Shown one piece after another: positions 6,738 through 11,684 of a DNA stretch of 11,684 nt. A model generated the notes under the pieces. That model was not told the origin of the DNA. It ran no database searches and was given only the letters and a program-made list of their open reading frames with translations. The DNA is from Syntrophaceae bacterium (lineage in GTDB: Bacteria > Desulfobacterota > Syntrophia > Syntrophales > UBA2210): NCBI GenBank assembly GCA_030619435.1, contig JAUXBI010000026.1, positions 1-11,684 on the forward strand, read 5' to 3'. Position 1 is the stretch's first letter. Each line of letters starts with the position of its first letter. Made by a program: the position numbers and the translations under genes.

Positions 6738-7844
6738 ATGAAAAAGTTTTGCGTGGCGGTTGTGCTTTTATTCCTTTTTATACCGATGGTATGTCTTGCC
6801 GGTGGTGAGAGAACAGTTACAATTCTCTATACAGGTGATATCGCGGGCCAGATAACTCCACTACATGGCTGAGGCGGAAGAACTGCGGGCGGTCTTGCCC
6901 GCAACGCTGCTGCTGTTCAGTCTGTCAGAAAAAGTGGTGAATCGGTGCTTCTTCTGGACTGCGGGGGCATGTTTCTAACGAGGACATTCGCGCCTGAAAT
7001 TCTTGCTATCGCAGCGGAAACCGGGTTCAAAGCGATGGACAAGATGGATTATGATGCCATGAGTCCGGGGTGGAGGGAGTTCTCTCTCGGGACGGAATTT
7101 TTGAAGAAGGCAACGGCCGATCTGAATTTTTCCCTGATCACGTCCAACCTTGTATACAGAGATAACGGGCATCCCTTTGGCAGAGAATATGTTATAAAGA
7201 AGACTGGAGATGTCCGTGTAGGTATAGTCGGAGTTATGGCTCTAGATGCGCTGGACAACGTGACGGACAAAGAATCGGTAAAAGACCTGAAAGTTCTTGA
7301 CCCGGGAGATGTCCTGAAAAGAGTGGTTCCTGAACTAAGAGAGAAAGCCGACTTTATAGTTTTGCTTTCGCAGTGCGGGTTTAAGGCGACGACGGCGCTG
7401 GTCAATGTGGTTGACGGTATCGGCCTTGCCGTGGCAGGGGGAAGAGATAAAGCGGGAGTGCCTGCCGCCCCGGCGCCCTGCGGGTCTGAATCGGTTCCGA
7501 CGGGCGGCGCAGTTGACGTCGCCATTGTTCCCGTTGTCAAGGCTGCATTCCTTGGGACGAGTCTGGGGTATTTTCAGGTAACTCTGGGTAACAGTGGAAC
7601 AGTGCTGAGCAGTACGAAAAAGGCGATACCTCTGGGGGACGATGTTTCGCCGGATCCCACAATTGTCGCTATCACCGGAGATGATATGTACAAGAAAATC
7701 AAAGAGGAAAGAAAAATACGGGCCGAGAAAAGAGATAAAGCAGTGAGGCTGGAAGCAAAGGAATTGTGGAAGATGTCCCCTGAGGAATATTTACGTATGC
7801 AATCGAAAGAGCAGGCGGGATCGATGAAAGGAAAGAAAAAATGA
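6738..7844 (+). CDS. Selenoprotein (UGA at codon 45), exported UshA-type metallophosphatase-like protein
   Basis: Translation from ATG 6738 (SD AAAGG at 6726-6730) gives a signal peptide (MKKFCVAVVLLFLFIPMVCLA|GG), then TVTILYTGDIAGQITPLHG, an in-frame TGA (6870-6872, codon 45), and GGRTAGGLARNAAAVQSV. The same frame continues to 7844, giving 368 aa with Sec45. A SECIS-like hairpin follows the TGA. The fold matches the N-terminal domain of UshA/5'-nucleotidase-like proteins: YTGD, GGLARxA, LLLDCGG, YDAMSPGWREFSLG, LITSNLVY, VGIVGVM. Related proteins, as I recall them, carry Cys between 'YT.D..G...P' and 'GGLARRA', where Sec sits here. Usual metal ligands are altered: D-x-GD is DCGG (74-77), GNHEF is GWREF, and GH-x-H is GGRDK (234-238). 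Mature cysteines are C75, C213 and C248. The C terminus is Lys/Glu-rich and probably helical. An automatic caller would start at GTG 6945, losing the signal peptide and first strand. Confidence 0.82.
6870..6872 (+). other. In-frame UGA read as selenocysteine
   Basis: TGA at codon 45 of the gene starting at 6738 lies between conserved parts of one domain (YTGDIAG before, GGLAR after). There is no other stop or frameshift in 368 codons. The codon sits where related metallophosphatase-like proteins tend to have Cys, the classic Cys/Sec exchange. Decoding requires SelA, SelB, SelC and SelD, none of which is encoded in this window. Confidence 0.8.
6885..6902 (+). promoter_or_regulatory. Bacterial SECIS hairpin
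   Basis: GCGGGC (6885-6890), loop GGTCTT (6891-6896) and GCCCGC (6897-6902) form a perfect 6-bp stem with a six-base loop. It starts 12 nt after the UGA; the E. coli fdhF minimal element starts about 11 nt after its UGA and has GGUCU in its loop. The bulged U of the fdhF stem is absent. The hairpin also encodes the conserved residues AGGLAR, so both protein and RNA constrain it. Four-base pairings (GAAC 6880-6883 with GTTC 6915-6918) may extend a lower stem. Confidence 0.8.
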
Positions 7845-8263
7845 AACGCATTTTAGCAGGTTTGTTCCTGCTTGCATTCATGCTGGTAATGGTTACGAAT
7901 TGCGCGCACATCCGCAGTATTGACCGGACAGGGGAAGAGGCGCTCAGACAGCAGGTGGAGACGGAATGGAACGCCAAGGTTGATAAAAAATGGGGGACCG
8001 TCTATGACCTGACAACAGAGTCCTACAGGAAGGAAATAAAACGGAATATTTTCATAAAAAGGGCCAATGCGGTGATTAAGAGTTTTGATATCAGGGAGAT
8101 CAGGATACTGGATTCCGGCGTGAATGCCAGGGCCAAGGTTGACTGCGTTATCTCTCCGATGGGTCATGATTTCAATATGAACGTCACGGAAAAATGGGTG
8201 ATGGAAGATGGCGAATGGCGGCTGGATATGAAACCCTTGATAAGGGGCCTTTTTTCAAATTAA
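7841..8263 (+). CDS. NTF2-like lipoprotein
   Basis: This 140-aa protein has a lipoprotein signal peptide ending VTN-C21; Asn before the Cys is less usual than Gly or Ala, so lipidation is likely but not certain. The residue after Cys21 is Ala, compatible with outer-membrane sorting. The mature part has an NTF2-like layout: a first helix with LRQQVETEWNAKVDKKWGTVYDL, then YRKEI, FIKRANAVIKSFDIREIRIL, strands DSGVNARAKVDCVI and FNMNVTEKWVMEDGEWRLD. NTF2-like pockets bind small ligands or act as scaffolds; the ligand is unknown. The ATG overlaps the stop of the selenoprotein (ATGA at 7841-7844) and has an SD-like AAAGGAAAG at 7827-7835, so both are probably co-translated and may act together in the periplasm. 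The MBOAT gene starts 20 nt after its stop. Confidence 0.78.
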   Translation: MKRILAGLFLLAFMLVMVTNCAHIRSIDRTGEEALRQQVETEWNAKVDKKWGTVYDLTTESYRKEIKRNIFIKRANAVIKSFDIREIRILDSGVNARAKVDCVISPMGHDFNMNVTEKWVMEDGEWRLDMKPLIRGLFSN

Positions 8264-8283
8264 GGTTTAATCTCTGAGGTGGT

Positions 8284-9708
8284 GTGTTATTTAACTCTTA
8301 TACCTTTATTATATTCTTCGCCGTTGTCGTTGCCTTTAATTATTTCCCGCTGCGGTGGCGTCTGAAGAAAGCGGGACTCCTCGCCGCGAGTTACCTCTTC
8401 TATGCCGCGTGGAACCCCCCGTTCGTTATCCTTCTGTGGATATCCACTCTGGTGGACTGGATTGCCGCCAGACGTATATATAATGCCGGGAGCAAAACGG
8501 CGCGTAAACTGTTTATGTCCGTCAGTCTCGCCGTAAATCTGGGGTTGCTCTGTTTCTTCAAGTATGCGGGATTTCTCCTCGAAAACTTTACGGCACTAAT
8601 GCACTGGATGCATATAGCGTATGAGCCGGCGCGGCTGGACATTATTATCCCGCTGGGCATATCCTTCTATACATTCCAGACGCTGTCCTACACGCTGGAT
8701 ATCTACAGAGGGAAAGGTCGTCCGTGGCATTCCTTTCTGGATTACGCCCTCTACGTCGCCTTTTTCCCGCAGCTCGTGGCCGGACCCATCGTGCGCGCCT
8801 TTCATTTTCTGCCCCAATGCCTGAAACCGCCGAAGGTGACAGGCCGTGAAATGGCCTGGGGTCTGTCGCTCTTCACTCTGGGGCTGTTTGGAAAGATCGC
8901 GATAGCCGATGGTCTGCTGGCGCCTGTGGTGGAGGCGATATATGATGTCAATGGGTCTCCGGATATTGTAAGCTCATGGTGCGCGACGGTTGCATTCGCC
9001 GGTCAGATATTCTGTGATTTTGCGGGATATTCCACCTGTGCCATAGGCGTGGCAAAGTGTCTCGGTTTTAACCTTCCCGACAATTTCAACTCTCCCTATG
9101 CGGCGATCGGCTTCTCCGATTTCTGGCGGCGATGGCACATGTCGCTTTCAACCTGGTTGCGCGATTATCTGTACATACCCCTCGGGGGCAACCGCAAAGG
9201 CGGTTTCAGGACGCAGATCAATACTATGCTGACTATGCTCATAGGGGGGCTGTGGCACGGCGCGTCGTGGACATTTGTGATATGGGGAGGGCTACATGGT
9301 CTCTATCTCCTTGCCGAACGACTGGTCAGAAAAATTGCCCCCGCTTCTCTTGTGTGGAGTCGAATTCCCATCAGGATGTTTCTTTCCCTTGTCACCTTTG
9401 CGCTTGTCTGTGTCGCGTGGGTATTTTTCCGGGCGGATACGTTTGAGAAGGCTTTCCTGATGATAAAGGCCATGTTTGGACTTGGGTGCAACCCGCCCGG
9501 CTTGTGGCTGACTTCGCTGGATCTGATAATTACGTCCGGAGTCTCTTTTGCTATACTGGCGCTGCACTGGTGCATGCGAAACCATTCGCTTGAAGAAATC
9601 GCGGACAGAACGCCCTGGTGGTTGAAATCACTGGCGCTGGCCGGCATGATGATCGCTATCGTAATACTGTCAGGAGAGGATCGTGCATTCATCTACTTCC
9701 AGTTTTAA
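8284..9708 (+). CDS. AlgI-type MBOAT membrane O-acyltransferase
   Basis: This 474-aa polytopic membrane protein belongs to the MBOAT family close to AlgI and related polysaccharide O-acetylation proteins. Diagnostic segments are the N terminus MLFNSYTFIIFF, LFFKYAGF-like CFFKYAGFLLENF, IIPLGISFYTFQTLSYTLD (121-139), FFPQLVAGPIVRA (160-172), NFNSPYAAIGFSDFWRRWH (267-285), STWLRDYLYIPLGG and GGLWHGASWTFVIWGGLHG (321-339). H325 in WHG is the expected catalytic His; H285 is also conserved. The role is moving an acyl group, usually acetyl, across the inner membrane for addition to an exported polysaccharide by a periplasmic SGNH partner. The start is GTG at 8284, preceded by GAGG (8276-8279); it reproduces the family's usual MLFNS beginning. 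The 3' end overlaps the next gene by 26 bp. The polymer modified cannot be told from this window. Confidence 0.93.
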   Translation: MLFNSYTFIIFFAVVVAFNYFPLRWRLKKAGLLAASYLFYAAWNPPFVILLWISTLVDWIAARRIYNAGSKTARKLFMSVSLAVNLGLLCFFKYAGFLLENFTALMHWMHIAYEPARLDIIIPLGISFYTFQTLSYTLDIYRGKGRPWHSFLDYALYVAFFPQLVAGPIVRAFHFLPQCLKPPKVTGREMAWGLSLFTLGLFGKIAIADGLLAPVVEAIYDVNGSPDIVSSWCATVAFAGQIFCDFAGYSTCAIGVAKCLGFNLPDNFNSPYAAIGFSDFWRRWHMSLSTWLRDYLYIPLGGNRKGGFRTQINTMLTMLIGGLWHGASWTFVIWGGLHGLYLLAERLVRKIAPASLVWSRIPIRMFLSLVTFALVCVAWVFFRADTFEKAFLMIKAMFGLGCNPPGLWLTSLDLIITSGVSFAILALHWCMRNHSLEEIADRTPWWLKSLALAGMMIAIVILSGEDRAFIYFQF

Positions 9709-10735
9709 TCATACGGAGCCATCCGGCCCATGGGGCAGGATCTGGCTTGTGGCGCTGCTCGCGGTTGCCCTCGTGCTGGGGGGGATGGAGGTATTCTGGC
9801 GTTCGGGCGGGCATGTACCAACCGTTGTGGATGACCCGGAGCTGTGGTCATTGCATCGTGCCGGTGTTATGGATGGGGGGAGAGACACCATCGTGCTGCT
9901 CGGGGCTTCGCGTATCCAGCTGGATCTTTCCATGGACGCGCTCCGTGAGGCATTCCCTGACCGTGATATCATCCAGCTTGCCATCGACGGTAAACACCCA
10001 CCGGCCGTTCTGCGCGATCTGGCCGAGAATACGGCCTTTTCAGGTATTGTATTGTGCGCCATTACATCAATGGGGTTCCAGAGGCAATTTCGGGATGATC
10101 AGGAAGATTATGTGGAGCATTACCACCAGGTTTCGACCCTGAATGTGCGTCTGAACCGTTTTATATCATCCGTTATTCAGGACCATCTGGTGATAGTCGA
10201 TCCCTATCTGAAGGTGAAACGGTTGATCGAACGTTATATTAAGTCGGGCAGGTTTCCGAAGCCGCGGTTTCTGATTACCCGTCATGACCGTTCACGTCTC
10301 GCGGATTATTCAATGATAGACATTAAAAAGCAGTATACGTATCGTATAAAACGGATAAAAGAGATCTACGCGGAAAACCCTCCTGTCCCTCCGGAAGAAT
10401 GGCGGCGGCATGCCGCGGAAATCAGGCCTGTCGTGGAGAAGATTACGGATCGTGGCGGAAGAGTTGTTTTTATTCGCCTTCCATCCAGCGGTGAACACTG
10501 GGAAATAGATGAACAGTTTTATCCCCGGAAAGAGTATTGGGATTACGTTGCCGGGTTGACCGGGGCGCAGACTATTCATTTTAAGGATGTTGGCGGCATG
10601 AAAGATTTTATCTGCCCGGAGGGCTCTCACCTGGACCGCCGTGACGCTCCCGGTTTCACACGGGTGCTTGCTGGGGAACTGGCGAATATGGGCGTTTGCA
10701 AATTCAGAACTCTTCCACTAAACTCAGTCAAATAA
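9683..10735 (+). CDS. Membrane-anchored SGNH-like protein, partner of the MBOAT
   Basis: A GTG start at 9683, behind AGGAGAGG (9672-9679), gives 350 aa and a 26-bp overlap with the MBOAT gene. One N-terminal membrane segment (about 19-34, IWLVALLAVALVLGGM) anchors a periplasmic domain. IVLLGASRIQLDLSM places a candidate nucleophile, S76, in an SGNH block-I-like position. CPEGSHLDRRDAPGFTRVL near the C terminus supplies H316, with E313 where the family usually has Asp in D-x-x-H. Blocks II and III (Gly, Asn) are not obvious: QLAIDGKHPPAVLRDL may stand for them. The order Ser first, His last is that of ordinary SGNH hydrolases and differs from the AlgX/AlgJ arrangement of the minus-strand gene at 10817. 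Likely role: transfer of the acetyl group delivered by the MBOAT to the polysaccharide. Confidence 0.75.
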   Translation: MHSSTSSFNHTEPSGPWGRIWLVALLAVALVLGGMEVFWRSGGHVPTVVDDPELWSLHRAGVMDGGRDTIVLLGASRIQLDLSMDALREAFPDRDIIQLAIDGKHPPAVLRDLAENTAFSGIVLCAITSMGFQRQFRDDQEDYVEHYHQVSTLNVRLNRFISSVIQDHLVIVDPYLKVKRLIERYIKSGRFPKPRFLITRHDRSRLADYSMIDIKKQYTYRIKRIKEIYAENPPVPPEEWRRHAAEIRPVVEKITDRGGRVVFIRLPSSGEHWEIDEQFYPRKEYWDYVAGLTGAQTIHFKDVGGMKDFICPEGSHLDRRDAPGFTRVLAGELANMGVCKFRTLPLNSVK

Positions 10736-10816
10736 GCAATTATACCATTCATCGTTTCGAATCAATGTGTCCCTGGTTGAATCTCACAAGGATGATATTC
10801 TCCGCCATTGGGGCGT

Positions 10817-11684
10817 TCAATCCTTTCCATGGCAAAACCGGTCATCATCTTTTGGGACATAGGGGAGGGATCTTGAAACCCACTCTTCAATCACTATATC
10901 CGGTTGTTCTAACTCTATATATTTTTTCAACAATGAATAATTTGATTTCTTCCATATGTATGTTGACCGTTTAAAGTTTCTCGAGAAATAGGGCTGCAAC
11001 GCTGTAAAAAATGAATCTCTAAAAATAACTGCATTGAGTTCTTGATCTTCGCATATCAGTGTATGTGTTGTCCTTCCTTTAGCATCCAGAGGTTGCCTGG
11101 TTGGTATACACGTTTGTTCAAATACAGGTTGAGGGTTGTCTTCTTTAAACTCTTTAAAAATATTATGACCCCCGATAAAATTTGCTAAATCTCCACCGGT
11201 TCGCGTTCCATCTCTAAGTTTTTTCAGCTCCGGCTGTATTTGGTTTGGAAATAAATTTTCTATTTCTGTCATGATTTCATACTGCACAATATTGGTGGCA
11301 TAATGATTCCAATGTGTATCTGTCTTGTAGTAGAGCTGATGCTTATGTTTTTCTTTCATTAATAGTCCCCTCAAATCAACTACCAGGACATCAGTATGTT
11401 CTTTTAGATATTCAATGAGTTGATCTGTTGCAGACCTGTCATTTACTTTGGAAATATAATCTGGAAGCTGATCAAAATAAATAGTATGTTTAATAGGCGC
11501 TATTACAAATAAATATTTCACCCCTTTCTCATTCAACCAGGCATTAAGACATGCCATGTACTTTGCACATCTTTTTAATTCATCCTGAGAGTATAAATTT
11601 ACATTTCTCGCATCATCCATTGGATCACCGTATCTATTGTAACCTTTCTTTATGGAACCGAGAAATAACCATCCATTTTTACCA
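10817..11684 (-). CDS. AlgX/AlgJ-type SGNH acetyltransferase-like protein (5' end outside window)
   Basis: The minus-strand frame runs from the right edge to a TGA at 10817-10819, giving 288 visible residues. An internal ATG at 11618-11620 could be taken as the start, but the frame continues upstream with GKNGWLFLGSIKKGYNR, the characteristic 'G+dGWLFL' opening of AlgX/AlgJ catalytic domains, so the true start is beyond 11684. Further signatures are YLFVIAPIKHTIYFDQLPDY, HQLYYKTDTHWNHYAT and VIFRDSFFTALQPYFSRNF, then PDIVIEEWVSRSL. These supply the Asp and His of D-x-H (TDTHW) and the Ser (RDSF) of the AlgX triad in the same order as in AlgX. The product would O-acetylate a polysaccharide in the periplasm. 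The gene is visibly AT-rich (about 30% GC over 11401-11460) against about 55% in the MBOAT gene, suggesting separate acquisition. It converges with the SGNH gene ending at 10735, leaving an 81-bp gap in which I see no terminator. Confidence 0.88.
   Translation of the reverse strand, partial: GKNGWLFLGSIKKGYNRYGDPMDDARNVNLYSQDELKRCAKYMACLNAWLNEKGVKYLFVIAPIKHTIYFDQLPDYISKVNDRSATDQLIEYLKEHTDVLVVDLRGLLMKEKHKHQLYYKTDTHWNHYATNIVQYEIMTEIENLFPNQIQPELKKLRDGTRTGGDLANFIGGHNIFKEFKEDNPQPVFEQTCIPTRQPLDAKGRTTHTLICEDQELNAVIFRDSFFTALQPYFSRNFKRSTYIWKKSNYSLLKKYIELEQPDIVIEEWVSRSLPYVPKDDDRFCHGKD

Noticed and set aside
6738..6872. Pseudogene with a nonsense mutation
   Set aside because: There is no other damage in 368 codons, and a SECIS-type hairpin lies at the correct distance after the TGA.
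6945..7844. Independent 299-aa gene starting at GTG 6945
   Set aside because: It would lack a signal peptide, a good ribosome-binding site and the first strand of the domain, all of which are present in frame upstream of the TGA at 6870.
8234..8255. Terminator CCCTT-GAT-AAGGG followed by T6 at the end of the lipoprotein gene
   Set aside because: The stem has only 5 bp with a 3-nt loop, and three bases separate it from the T-run; it lies inside the coding sequence and the next gene follows closely.
10696..10974. Plus-strand 92-codon frame after the SGNH gene
   Set aside because: It overlaps the SGNH gene end and the antisense of the AlgX/AlgJ-type gene, and has no domain or ribosome-binding site.
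11618..11620. ATG as start of the minus-strand AlgX/AlgJ-type gene
   Set aside because: The frame continues to the window edge with GKNGWLFLG, a conserved part of the family, so the start is outside.

Overview
The window (GC roughly 50-55% over most of its length) looks like chromosomal sequence of a Gram-negative, probably anaerobic bacterium, most likely a deltaproteobacterium (Desulfobacterota). This is inferred from several signs together: a consensus sigma-54 promoter, many exported proteins with signal peptides, a lipoprotein of outer-membrane type, repeated secreted beta-rich modules of a kind I associate with that group, and a gene that needs UGA-to-selenocysteine decoding. No taxonomic marker is present.

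Layout. At the left edge lies the 3' end of a TPR-protein gene (1-125). Next is a 243-bp repeat-rich intergenic region holding a 10-bp-phased degenerate repeat, a 21-bp tandem repeat, a 7-bp tandem repeat and a consensus -24/-12 sigma-54 promoter. That promoter would start transcription only about 4 nt before a gene for a secreted protein with two CAP domains and an SdrD-B-like domain (369-1880). A Cys-rich secreted protein follows (2054-3250). A structured 252-bp intergenic region (3251-3502) carries terminators, a perfect 7-5-7 palindrome and a possible three-way-junction leader. It precedes a translationally coupled pair: a 225-aa exported protein of unknown function (3503-4180) and an 824-aa secreted transglutaminase-elicitor-like protein with a PPC domain and four repeated beta modules (4177-6651).

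The most important observation is at 6738-7844. The reading frame is interrupted only by an in-frame TGA at codon 45. Twelve nucleotides after that TGA is a perfect 6-bp hairpin with the loop GGUCUU, the loop type of the bacterial SECIS. I read this as one 368-aa exported selenoprotein related to UshA-type metallophosphatase/5'-nucleotidase proteins, not as a pseudogene. Its usual metal-binding motifs are degraded, which suggests a redox or binding role. It is coupled by ATGA overlap to an NTF2-like lipoprotein (7841-8263). Then come an AlgI-type MBOAT O-acyltransferase (8284-9708) and an overlapping membrane-anchored SGNH-like protein (9683-10735). Spacing suggests that 6738-10735 is one transcription unit.

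At the right edge, on the minus strand, is a much more AT-rich AlgX/AlgJ-type SGNH gene (10817-11684). Its 5' end lies outside the window. It converges on the MBOAT operon and may have been acquired separately. Overall the window is a cell-envelope and secretion region: exported CAP, transglutaminase-like and modular proteins on the left, and a selenoprotein plus polysaccharide O-acetylation cassette on the right.
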